Below, in pieces: positions 49,601 through 56,482 of a DNA stretch of 64,000 nt. The DNA comes from Pseudomonadales bacterium (GTDB taxonomy: Bacteria > Pseudomonadota > Gammaproteobacteria > Pseudomonadales > DC-out160), in contig JAHRWA010000032.1 in assembly GCA_019090455.1 (NCBI GenBank), forward strand, positions 124,001 to 188,000, read 5' to 3'. The notes beneath the pieces are model-generated. The model saw nothing but the letters and a program-made list of their open reading frames with translations, did not search any database and was not told the origin of the DNA. Position numbers and translations under genes: made by a program. Position 1 is the stretch's first letter; every line of letters begins with the position of its first letter.

Positions 49601-50102
49601 ATTTATCAAACGCAACCACTTTGCAATTAGTGTTATTTCTGAAGTTAATGTTGGCTCCTGTTTTTCACTCTATTTCCCCATCTCCAAATTATCAGTAGTA
49701 TCGAAGAACAAAAAACAATTACTAGAAGAAGACCTCTCTGGCAGCCAGACTATTTTGGTGGTAGATGATGAGCCTGCTCTGATCAGGGTTAACAAACAAA
49801 TTCTTCAAAATTACGGATATAATGTATTCTGTGCAAAAAATGCGGAAGACGCTATGGGCATAATCAAGAGCCAAAGTATTGATCTGGTTTTATGTGATGT
49901 GATTATGCCGAGGACCAACGGCTACCAACTGGCAAACATCATCCGGCAATATGATTCAACAATCCCTATCCAACTCATTAGTGGATACGATGATGATTTT
50001 CAACTAGAAGAAGGTGATCACATATTGCGATCCGAACTACTGAGTAAACCCCTAAAAACTCAAACATTACTCAGAAAAGTAAAAGAGATACTTAGCGCTT
50101 AG
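43647..50102 (+). CDS. Giant HstK-type hybrid kinase: kinase-like, AAA, GAF, PAS, HisKA, REC
   Basis: A 2151-residue cytoplasmic protein with no membrane spans. Domains in order: Ser/Thr-kinase-like domain (about 1-285); AAA-type ATPase, Walker A GLSGIGKS at 350-357 and Walker B with Asp480; a long helical repeat region (about 650-1340) with an Asn-rich insert (about 775-805); GAF (about 1355-1505); two PAS (about 1525-1640 and 1655-1770); HisKA with phospho-acceptor His1794; HATPase with Asn1908 and Asp1950; and a receiver with Asp2084. This is the HstK layout known from cyanobacteria and some proteobacteria. The kinase catalytic loop reads His149-Lys-Ser151 where an Asp is expected, though Asn156 and Asp171 remain, so phosphotransfer is doubtful. 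It is followed by a lone receiver gene. Confidence 0.92.
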   Translation: MDFVFKEKLGSNFYADCYIATSRKSATTSAQQKPYQQASPQRNPSPRTKKQDESICRVKVIKPQFIDSAMKNYLVQQLSYMKQLNIDDIHIPELIETDGSLILKSIITEQQTLSYYIETHNTLTIKQTLELGIDLCQCLEARHTKNWVHKSIKPNNITYSATTRTVLLLDDLGIITPNQFSRLISDPAYCRDSLPYYSPEQCGRIRRDVDYRSDLYSLGCVLYRCLTGQPVFVSENAQRIIHSHLAEMPDSVRQHRPNSPTALNNIIERLLEKQTEKRYQTAYGLKRDLLICLQMLDRNDDSDFTLMQEDFSNEITLPSLLLGREQEKKDLLDLYQQIGTGKLGVAYITGLSGIGKSRLVQELEVPILMRHGLFVSGKYNQFSKHQPYATIAQAMGQLIRTILTETEAHLQSWKNTILNVVGINGQLLITVIPELSLLIGDQPTVNSLPPAAARNRFNDLFCRFMNCLATKDHPLVLFIDDLQWCDDATLDLLDKLVAHPDRHPFLLLILAFRNNEVEENHRIRQTRKSLQNGATLLLDIALSELNKSTVNQMTACILRSPPQETLSITDAIYPTCGGNPLLVNESLRWLHQQRGIFYDVNGQWQWKESTLKGLQLPNGYLALFKNQLTRLTPTSRNILASASLLGARFEERELAALLNTSINDLIPQLSESISQRILIREKTELVFGHDQIQMAATTLHSPAKAKRIHKKIAQSLIDQFQQTSQLNPEIKQGQRLYSIAEHLKKSRAHQLGDSSSITQSTGNQSSVDPNAFNLNTATPITINPNTNDSNTDDPNTNDPNNIQEAKINLLAGEAALNSLAHSTADYYFSEAASLCNYHYWQLYYDFMLSLHKNYARSALLVGDQIRSNEIMNKALTYAKSDLDRTDCLLAQTVAITSLGKKEEAMELSLKCCQLLQCPIPETEEKIKAEIAQHAAILQHPTCVTQYRNLAATSNRKVLMELALNAELVTLFYLSGKLDLVFLTSMRSIVLTLREGKSPDTHFAFAVTGSYFHFQKDFSLALQYETALLEEVEKSPYEFSSIRAMIAAIWLTLHHSRTLSELQDICHRNIQNGKRAGELNFTGLTYPPLIWYQLTKGENISQLRHQIREGLEYCEQFDISMPLEICHAIEIALTPLWGDLPEGHQKRRQEKIDLWHSEQHVAALFNYYFYRAIIAYYSEQYTKAEQALINAESFLYAVPGTMIERLWYAYRYLVGIHTGENPAAADQMKRVTEWAQDGPILEPFLHLMHAETHAANHSNLNELRNRYWQAIDSAHEQGNHFYEAHAYHRLGSALEQRQHNSSQLYFNEAINLYKKCNATYLVTLLSEGGAFRLPSKAKTADHPPLDHRLDFKFLLEATKNIMKERDYDALLLQVLSSTMARVGAKNGYLIGIHNGNFNVLAHGRKNANVETFRLKQEMNKTEKLCPEIARFVIRSRSPVVLENASITGDFCHSTAVKQYKLKSVLAFPLLVQDHILGLIYLENSLMAGVFGEDQVSLLQVLTTQAAIALDNSLLISNLQKTQDTLIQREQNLSITLNSIGDGVIVTDEIGNVSRINPVAETLTGWSITEAKDKAVSTIFKVIDTATRNPIIDPANHRYTQITLISKKGKEYPISHSTAPIRTSDNKQFGMVHTFNDQSEAYRLRKEIDEEQQLQSLILGNLAEAVMLTDHHGVIQLFNTSACTMFDYTEQEIIGKKITILIAGRRVQPFELHVKEYRRATEIANLGSGIDVKAKRKNGEIFTFHISITELPGMTDSPKRYAVSGLDLTARELQQEMLQRSQKMEALGKLTGGIAHDYNNTLSVIQGYSELIMRDLTDDSGLKNYVEQILYSTQRSSTLTDKLVSYSRQKLLQTDTINISQFLKTQHEMLEKTLTSRIQLNLEMDKNTHNININVNLGDLEDTILNLCINAMHAMPEGGRLTIKAKQQNLFDRDAKALQIKTGNHLVISITDTGTGMNKDTQNKIFDPFFTTKGDRGSGLGLSQVYSFIKRNHFAISVISEVNVGSCFSLYFPISKLSVVSKNKKQLLEEDLSGSQTILVVDDEPALIRVNKQILQNYGYNVFCAKNAEDAMGIIKSQSIDLVLCDVIMPRTNGYQLANIIRQYDSTIPIQLISGYDDDFQLEEGDHILRSELLSKPLKTQTLLRKVKEILSA
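45996..46049. repeat. 15-bp in-frame repeats in the giant kinase gene
   Basis: Three and a half near-identical 15-base units (ATGATYCAAACACCR) encode repeats of Asn-Thr-Asn/Asp-Asp-Pro. They are in frame, inside a polar linker between two alpha-helical parts of the kinase, and should vary in number between strains. Confidence 0.8.
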
Positions 50103-50177
50103 TCCAGCAGACCATCAAACAATAACAACATATACACAATAACAACATGTAAATGATAACTACAGGGGATCGCAGTA

Positions 50178-50552
50178 ATGACCTATACCATACTCATAAT
50201 TGATGATGACGAAACTTTGAGAGAGATGCTTAGGGAGGTTTTAACCCGATCTGGTCACCATGTTTTATCGGCAGAAAATGGTGAATTAGGAATAAAATTA
50301 ATAGAGATTCATTCCGTTGATCTCGTTATTACTGATATTTATATGCCTCACACAGACGGCTTGGAGGTCACCATTAAATTACGAGAGACACATCCAGAAA
50401 TAAAAATAATCGTAATCAGCGGTAATGCACCGGAGTTTTATGTAGATTCCGCAATCATGCTCGGCGCTCACGACTCACTCAAGAAGCCGTTTCAATTATC
50501 AGAGTTAGAGTCGAAAATAAATAGTCTTCTCTCCGTTGATACGCCAAAGTGA
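50178..50552 (+). CDS. Single-domain response regulator (receiver only)
   Basis: A 124-residue CheY-like receiver with no output domain. Acidic pocket residues Asp10/Asp11, phospho-acceptor Asp53 (VITDIYMPHTDG), Thr/Ser at the VISGNA strand and Lys103 in SLKKPF are all in place. AGGGGATC precedes the ATG. It follows the giant hybrid kinase by 75 bases on the same strand and is very likely a partner; since the kinase has its own receiver, a phosphotransfer protein might be needed between them, and none is encoded in the window. No output domain means the signal is passed on by protein contact. Confidence 0.92.
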   Translation: MTYTILIIDDDETLREMLREVLTRSGHHVLSAENGELGIKLIEIHSVDLVITDIYMPHTDGLEVTIKLRETHPEIKIIVISGNAPEFYVDSAIMLGAHDSLKKPFQLSELESKINSLLSVDTPK

Positions 50553-50708
50553 AGACCACTTCAGATACAAGCACCTATAAAAAATGTCGAACTTGGACAA
50601 GACAATAAAAATGCGATTAACACTCACTTTATTTTTTAGCCATGCCTTTTAGCAATCTCGGAATATAACTCTCCCCATCGGCACTCAATCGATGATTATC
50701 AGCCTCAT

Positions 50709-51453
50709 CTAGCAGATCCCTGTGCGTTTAACAAACTCCCCTAATGCCATAACCCTCTCTGCAAACCACGAGGAATTTGACGTTTCTCTCTTCTTACTCT
50801 TTAGAATCATTCTTTTTCCGGCGTGACTAAAAAAAGGTTCAGGAGGAACATGCGGGACGATATCGCCTGTATTCACCACTCTATAATGCGAACCCAATAC
50901 CTTTTTATTTAATTCAGTAGCAAATTGATCATCGCCAGGTCTTGGGCTGGCAAAGGTATAGATCCCATAAACGGAGTATCCATTTTCAATAAGCATACCT
51001 GCCTGCAATGAACACAAGGCACCTCCCAAACTATGGCCCGTAACCCATATTTTTTTTCGAATCGGAGCCGAACTTATCGACAATCTCCGTTAGCTTTAAT
51101 ATCGCCGGATACAGCGCATCCTGAAAACCCTCATGAACTTTACTGTTTTCTAGCGGACCGGGATCTCGCACAGCCTGGAAATTAGCAAACCAATCCCTTA
51201 AATCGTCACTACCTCGAAATACGATGACGATATTTTTTTCATCCGACATGATGAAGGCCTGAGTATCGATGTCAGCGCCTTTTTTAACGTCGACAAATGC
51301 CACCTGGGAATAGCCCCAGTCTTTCACGGTGGATTGAATATAGCGATTCTTCCGATATGCCAGATCACAGGCAATCGCTAAGGAAGCCGATGTTTCTGCA
51401 TTATATTTTTTGCTTGGTACTAGCCGTCTAAATTCTTCTTTATAAACAAACAT
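50709..51453 (-). pseudogene. Class 3 lipase gene split by a frameshift
   Basis: Read leftward, the first frame (start 51453) encodes the N-terminal part with FRGSDDLRDWFANFQAV and HEGFQDALYPAI, and ends early at 51031. The second frame continues with IWVTGHSLGGALCSLQAG (nucleophile Ser in GHSLGG), FASPRPGDDQFA and the DIVPHVPPEPF His region. Together they give a normal class 3 (fungal-type) triacylglycerol lipase of about 245 residues without a signal peptide. The break lies at 51050-51057, a run of eight A on the coding strand; seven A would restore the frame. It may be a real inactivation, a phase-variable or slippage site, or a sequencing error. Confidence 0.8.
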
Positions 51454-51582
51454 TCTTAATTCTTCTTAAAGTTAAATTTAGAAACACTTCCACCTAGAAA
51501 TAGTTTTACCTGGTAACAACACCGAATACACAACAATGGCCGTTTAAAACATCATCGCCTATATTTCGATAAACCAGCTTCA

Positions 51583-51634
51583 CATTGTCACATATCCCTA
51601 TTATAAAACATTGTCACATATCTCTATTATAAAA
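51583..51634. repeat. 26-bp tandem duplication before an oxidoreductase gene
   Basis: Two 26-base copies starting CATTGTCACATATC, differing at one position, lie back to back. The second copy ends in the A-run that forms the ribosome site region of the following GTG start at 51645. Confidence 0.95.
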
Positions 51635-51644
51635 AGGTAAGCAA

Positions 51645-52802
51645 GTGTCAGATCAAAAACTCCCTCAGAAACAATTATCGCCTCTTTGGTTTACCAGTAG
51701 TGATTCCTATCCTTCACTCAAAGGCGAGATTCACGCGGATGTGTGTGTTATTGGTTTAGGTGGTTCCGGTCTTTCGGCAATGGAAGCCGCACTAGATGCT
51801 GATCTATCCGCAGTGGGCATTGATGCTGATCGTATTTCAGGAGGTGCTGCGGGACGCAACGGCGGACTACTGCTCGCAGGGACAGCAAAATTTTATACAC
51901 AAGCGATAACCCAACTGGGTCGAGACAAAGTACGTGATATCCACCGGATCACCATGAAAGAAATTCAGAGAGTTCACCATCGCGATCCTGATCTGGTTCG
52001 AATGAACGGTAGCGTTAGACTCGCTAGCGACGACACCGAGAAAGAAGATTGTCGCAAACAGCTCGATCTACTCCGTGAAGACGGATTTTCGGCGCAGTGG
52101 TATAGCGGCGTTGAGGGCGAAGGTGTTCTTTGTTCTGCCGATGCCACCTTTCAACCTTATGTATTAAACCAACGAAACGCTCTTCGGCTAAAAAAACGTG
52201 GCGCTCGATTATTCGAAAAAACACCTGCACTAGAATTGGATAGTGGCCGTGTCAAAACCCCCTCAGGAAATGTTTTTGCAAAAACGGTTGTCGTCGCAGT
52301 GGACGGGGGCCTCGAGCAACTCCTGCCTAAGCTCGCTCAACAAGTCCGCACCGTAAGACTACAAATGCTAGCCACTGCTCCCGTACCCTCTCTACAACTC
52401 AATCACGCTATCTATTATCGCAACGGTCTCGATTATTGGCATCAACGACCTGACAATAGAATTGTGATAGGTGGTGGCCGAGACCATGATTCTCAAGCTG
52501 AAAAAGATAAGCGAATCGACACCGCCGCAGCCGATCCTTCAGAAGAGGTCCAAAACTATTTAATATCTCTACTGCAAGATGTGGTGGGTGTACCCGCCGA
52601 TACTCTAATAACACATCAGTGGGCGGGCCACGTGGCTTACCACTCCGCTGATCTCCCTGTCTTTAAGGAAGTCCAACAAGGGGTTTTCGTCATTGGAGCC
52701 TATAATGGGCACGGCAATATTTTGGGCCGATTACTCGGGCGCGAAACCATCAATCTATCCCGAGGGAAACCCACAGAAATCACTGATCTCTTAAAGACTT
52801 AA
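51645..52802 (+). CDS. DAO-family FAD-dependent amine/amino-acid oxidoreductase
   Basis: A 385-residue flavoprotein of the DAO fold, in pattern close to gamma-glutamylputrescine oxidase and related amine oxidases. The FAD motif is VCVIGLGGSGLSAMEA near residue 31, followed by the GGAAGRNGGLLLAG loop near 66. C-terminal GVFVIGAYNGHGN closes the flavin site. The start is a GTG with AAAAAGG seven bases upstream; a 26-base tandem duplication lies just before it. It stands alone, so the substrate is unassigned; proline, sarcosine or putrescine derivatives are candidates. Confidence 0.84.
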   Translation: MSDQKLPQKQLSPLWFTSSDSYPSLKGEIHADVCVIGLGGSGLSAMEAALDADLSAVGIDADRISGGAAGRNGGLLLAGTAKFYTQAITQLGRDKVRDIHRITMKEIQRVHHRDPDLVRMNGSVRLASDDTEKEDCRKQLDLLREDGFSAQWYSGVEGEGVLCSADATFQPYVLNQRNALRLKKRGARLFEKTPALELDSGRVKTPSGNVFAKTVVVAVDGGLEQLLPKLAQQVRTVRLQMLATAPVPSLQLNHAIYYRNGLDYWHQRPDNRIVIGGGRDHDSQAEKDKRIDTAAADPSEEVQNYLISLLQDVVGVPADTLITHQWAGHVAYHSADLPVFKEVQQGVFVIGAYNGHGNILGRLLGRETINLSRGKPTEITDLLKT

Positions 52803-53011
52803 GCCAAAAATCGAAGCTTATAAATCAATAATTCCGATCTCTAATTTCAACACAACAAACCCATACTGCACGCTCTAGCCTGCCATATTTTGGGAACCCT
52901 ATTGAAAAAAAATGGTGGCTTCCTTGCACAACAGGCTTTAACCTACGGCCAGTTCCATCTTCCAATGCACATAATATGCCTATCAATTAAGGGACTAACC
53001 GAGGAATTAAG

Positions 53012-53845
53012 ATGAAAGAATTAACCAATAGAACAGCGGCGATTACCGGTGGTGGTTCAGGTATAGGACAAGCTCTTGCCATTGAACTCGCACGTGAGGG
53101 ATGCCACATAGCCATCTCTGATATCAATGAGGAAGGATTGAAAGATACAGTCAAGATACTTCAATCCATGGGTGCGGTGGTGACATCTCAAGTGCTAGAT
53201 GTTGCAGACAGACAAGCCATGGAAGATTGGGCAGCGAAGGTGGCTAAAGATTTTGATGGGGTCAATATCATTGTTAACAATGCTGGCGTTGGTCTCGGCG
53301 CTACAGTAGAAGATATGACTTATGACGATTTTGAATGGCTGATGGGAATCAATTTTTGGGGCGTGGTTTACGGAACAAAGGCATTTTTACCTTACATTAA
53401 AGAAGCCAATGAAGGTCACATCGTCAACATCTCCAGCCTTTTCGGAATTGTAGCCGTACCCACACAATCCGCTTATAACGCCGCCAAATTTGCAGTGAGA
53501 GGGTTTACTGAATCACTAAGGCAAGAATTGGAAATAAGTGACAGCAATATTAGCTGCACCACTATCCACCCCGGTGGAATAAAAACCAACATTGCCAAAA
53601 CGGCCCGTATCCGAGACGTAGATATGATTCCGGTCGATACTGATGCCATGATTTCAAACTTCGATTCTTTGGCGATGACCACCGCTCAAGATGCCGCTCT
53701 GGAGATCATCAAAGGGATTACACAAAATAAGCGCCGAGTTCTCATTGGCAAAGATGCTGTTGTGATTGATTTTGTCCAGCGCGTCATCCCTACCGCATAC
53801 CAACGAATCGTTTCCACTTCTGCGAAAATAGCGAACCGCTTCTAG
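53012..53845 (+). CDS. Short-chain dehydrogenase/reductase
   Basis: A 277-residue classical SDR. The cofactor motif is TGGGSGIGQ (residues 12-20), the NNAG motif is at 89-92, and the catalytic Ser142, Tyr155 and Lys159 are in place. An Asp at the end of the second strand (SDINEEG) suggests NAD(H) preference. The C-terminus (VIPTAYQRIVS) resembles SDRs annotated as acting on fatty or steroid-like alcohols, but the substrate is not assignable. CGAGGAATTAAG precedes the ATG. A strong bidirectional terminator separates it from the convergent GST-like gene. Confidence 0.9.
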   Translation: MKELTNRTAAITGGGSGIGQALAIELAREGCHIAISDINEEGLKDTVKILQSMGAVVTSQVLDVADRQAMEDWAAKVAKDFDGVNIIVNNAGVGLGATVEDMTYDDFEWLMGINFWGVVYGTKAFLPYIKEANEGHIVNISSLFGIVAVPTQSAYNAAKFAVRGFTESLRQELEISDSNISCTTIHPGGIKTNIAKTARIRDVDMIPVDTDAMISNFDSLAMTTAQDAALEIIKGITQNKRRVLIGKDAVVIDFVQRVIPTAYQRIVSTSAKIANRF

Positions 53846-53908
53846 TTATCGTTTTTCACTGTCAGTTAGAACTGACTATTAGAACTAGGCGGAATCAAAA
53901 TAAAAAAA

Positions 53909-53938
53909 GGGACGCTAACAGATAGCGTCCCTTTTTTT
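53909..53938. terminator. Bidirectional rho-independent terminator
   Basis: GGGACGCTA-ACAGA-TAGCGTCCC is a nine-base-pair stem with a five-base loop, flanked by seven A on the left and seven T on the right. It serves the convergent SDR and GST-like genes. Confidence 0.93.
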
Positions 53939-53957
53939 GTTACTAATCAAGAATCAT

Positions 53958-54716
53958 TTAAACTGCGTAATTGTCTTCCAGGTACTCAAGAATATCGGCT
54001 GACTCGCCCATTTCAACATTTGTATTGGGGTCAATGAGGTAAGGCACTGTCACATTTCCAGATCGTTCCGTCAATTCAAGTCGATTTTTGTGATTGGGCC
54101 TAAAGTCAGATAATAAAAATTCTCGAACGGGAGGTGGGATATAATCCTGCCATTCAGTACGACCGACATTTAACAGTAAATAAGGTATCTCACGCTCGCA
54201 AAGAGTCTCTCGGACAAATCGAGCGAATGGGCTAGATTCAAAACTATATAAAATCAAAGGCTGATTCGGTTGTTTTGAATCACGAGCTTTAATGCCCTTA
54301 AATAAACGCACAATACTGATAGCGATAGAGGCTGGCGTTCGGATGGTTTTCGTTGCTAATTTTGATACAGATTGACCGTCACCATAATTATCGTACAAGT
54401 AGCTGATGATATCGTGAGATTCATACATCTGCTCGTTCGTATTGGGGTCCACCAAAAAGGGGAATTGCTGTTTGCCACCCAGCTCTTCAACTCTGGGTCG
54501 ATACCGAGTTCCATTTTTTGGACAAGGATAGATAATCACATCTAAATCCAACTGAGTCATCACCTCTCTGACAACACGACAAAAGGGACTACCCTCCATA
54601 TCGTACAATTCTAAAGGCAACTCGGGGCGATTGGGGTTTTTTATGGCAGCAACGCCTCGGCCCTCTGCCAATAGGCTCCCCACAAAAGAACTTGCGAAAT
54701 TTATTACACCAGGCAT
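53958..54716 (-). CDS. Protein with two tandem GST N-terminal (thioredoxin-fold) domains
   Basis: A 252-residue protein with two copies of the GST N-terminal fold and no GST C-terminal helical domain. The first copy (about residues 36-112) has EGSPFCRVVREVM with Cys46; the second (about 155-251) has ESSPFARFVRETL with Ala165 in that place. Both end in PYLIDPNTN / PFLVDPNTN, then ES-D-I-YLYDNYG (the glutathione-site Glu-Ser). Such double-domain proteins are known from proteobacteria and from plants; their role is unclear. The cysteine in only one copy suggests only that one could be redox-active. The TATTT leader and single-gene setting give no clue to a partner. Confidence 0.85.
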   Translation of the reverse strand: MPGVINFASSFVGSLLAEGRGVAAIKNPNRPELPLELYDMEGSPFCRVVREVMTQLDLDVIIYPCPKNGTRYRPRVEELGGKQQFPFLVDPNTNEQMYESHDIISYLYDNYGDGQSVSKLATKTIRTPASIAISIVRLFKGIKARDSKQPNQPLILYSFESSPFARFVRETLCEREIPYLLLNVGRTEWQDYIPPPVREFLLSDFRPNHKNRLELTERSGNVTVPYLIDPNTNVEMGESADILEYLEDNYAV

Positions 54717-54902
54717 GATATTTCCTTATTCAATTATCGATTTTACAATTGTCACTTACGCAACAAAGCAAATTAAAAGTAGGTCAATGTTGGTGGATAG
54801 GTTTTATCACACCCTTATCACTCAGAACAGATCTTTAGGTAATTTCTACCGGACGAGACTTACCCACCTCTGTTTATAAAACTCTAAGTTCAACATTATG
54901 AG

Positions 54903-54925
54903 AAAGAGGATACGCCTCTTTTTTT
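54903..54925 (+). terminator. Terminator-like hairpin downstream of MFS gene
   Basis: AAAGAGG-ATACG-CCTCTTT has a seven-base-pair stem and is followed by T on the plus strand, but the neighbouring genes are on the minus strand. It reads poorly as a terminator for them, so its role is open. Confidence 0.35.
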
Positions 54926-54941
54926 AAGAGATCGAAAAAGA

Positions 54942-56336
54942 TTATTGCTTTCCGCGCATATAATTCATTTTATCCAAATCTTCTAGCTTCAAAAATAAAG
55001 CCAATACCGCGCTGACACCTAAACTAACCAGAAGAATGTAAAACGCATTTTGATACGACCCTTGCAAATCATAAAGCCATCCTGCCAAAGGCGCACCAAA
55101 GATAACAAAGGGCAATGTAAAGAGTCGCAACAAGCCGGCAGCACTCGCCACCTTCATGCGGCCATACGCCTTACCGATAACAACATTTCTAAGGGGAGCG
55201 ACTCCGCCAGAACCGGACCCAAAAATTAAAATAGCGGCAGCCAATTGCAAATGATTCGGCCCCGACATCAAAATAAGAATACCGGTACTCATCAGACCAA
55301 TCACCAACAGGATAGGAATACGAACGTCGTATCGATCACTGAGCCAGCCGAAAATCAACTTACTAAAAATCCCAGTCAATGCGGACAAAGACAAATAATA
55401 CGCCGCCTCATAAGCCGATATTCCTTGGTCCGTAGCGAATGCGATTAAGTGTATTAAAATCGCACCTAACGTCCCATGCATCACGCCAAAAACCACCACC
55501 AAATTCCAAAATTTAAGACTACGCACCGCCTCTGACACGCGAAAACTTTGTATAGCAGCGGGCCTATCACTTTCGGTTTCGTCCTGTTCGATTTCAACTT
55601 GAGGTTTAGAGTTTGAATTTGAATTAGTAGCGTTAGAATTAATAGAGTTAGAACCAAGACTGGGCTTATTGAAACGACCTCCATCAGGAAGCAGGCCAAC
55701 ACTTTCCGGCGTATCAACAACAATAAGGCGAATCACCGGCAAAACAATAAAAAAAGTGAATACCGCGAAAACCACAAAAGTCTCTCGCCAGCCTAACCAA
55801 TCCACTAGAGCAGTTGTAATGGGCGGCATGAGTATGCCGGCGAAGGAAGTCCCCATGGTGGCAACCCCCAGCGCGGTGCCTCGTTTAAGGATAAACCAAT
55901 TCGCCACCAACTTAACCGATGACTGCATCCCCATGGACGATGTCCCAATCGCCAGAAATAGCCCTATAGCCAGATAAAACTCTGTCAATGTATCCGCCAA
56001 AGATATCGCGATAAAACCGGTGATGACAGAAAGAGTACCCAAGGTCATAATTAATCGTAATGAATACTTGTCTATCGCTTGCCCCAGCATGGGAGCCAAT
56101 AACGAACCCACAACATGAGAAATTGTTAAGCCCATGGAAATTTCTAACCGACTTGCGGAAAACTCAACACTTAAAACTTTGAGGAACACACCATAGGAAT
56201 AAAAAAAGAAGCCCACAGAAATAGAGTTCACGACGAATGCAGCAGCCACCATATTCCATCCCGCAAAATAGCGAGACTTTGGCGCACTGTCCTTCGTTAT
56301 CTCTGAGTTAAGGTCTGGGTCTGTTAAAGAATTCAT
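54942..56336 (-). CDS. MFS transporter, monocarboxylate/oxalate-formate type
   Basis: A 464-residue major facilitator with 12 predicted spans. The start (AGWNMVAAAFVVNSISVGFFFYSYGVF) is typical of the monocarboxylate-porter/oxalate-formate antiporter group, which carries small organic acids. The central cytoplasmic loop (about residues 215-255) is a polar Asn/Ser repeat (SNSINSNATNSNSNSK) then acidic. FGWLSDRYDVR is the family motif after the seventh or eighth span. It is the last gene of the run MDR-MaoC-esterase-MFS on the minus strand, so it may import the substrate of these enzymes, but a terminator-like hairpin separates it from the esterase. Confidence 0.85.
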   Translation of the reverse strand: MNSLTDPDLNSEITKDSAPKSRYFAGWNMVAAAFVVNSISVGFFFYSYGVFLKVLSVEFSASRLEISMGLTISHVVGSLLAPMLGQAIDKYSLRLIMTLGTLSVITGFIAISLADTLTEFYLAIGLFLAIGTSSMGMQSSVKLVANWFILKRGTALGVATMGTSFAGILMPPITTALVDWLGWRETFVVFAVFTFFIVLPVIRLIVVDTPESVGLLPDGGRFNKPSLGSNSINSNATNSNSNSKPQVEIEQDETESDRPAAIQSFRVSEAVRSLKFWNLVVVFGVMHGTLGAILIHLIAFATDQGISAYEAAYYLSLSALTGIFSKLIFGWLSDRYDVRIPILLVIGLMSTGILILMSGPNHLQLAAAILIFGSGSGGVAPLRNVVIGKAYGRMKVASAAGLLRLFTLPFVIFGAPLAGWLYDLQGSYQNAFYILLVSLGVSAVLALFLKLEDLDKMNYMRGKQ

Positions 56337-56351
56337 TAAATTTACGTCTAC

Positions 56352-56398
56352 TAAAAAAGAAAATCCCCTTCATGTTTGAAAATAAAGAGGGGGATTTT
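56352..56398 (-). terminator. Probable terminator after the esterase gene
   Basis: Reading leftward, AAAATCCCC pairs with GGGGATTTT across a 21-base loop and is followed by CTTTTTT. It lies between the esterase stop (56483) and the MFS start (56336). Confidence 0.5.
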
Positions 56399-56482
56399 TT
56401 CATTATTTTTTTGCGATGCACCTTTTGCAAACATTCGATTACACTATATCTAATGCAAAAAACGCTACGATCTCGAATCACT

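Noticed and set aside
54631..54879. 82-codon plus-strand ORF opposite the GST-like gene start
   Set aside because: Mostly antisense to a real gene and no ribosome site, although a terminator-like hairpin follows it.
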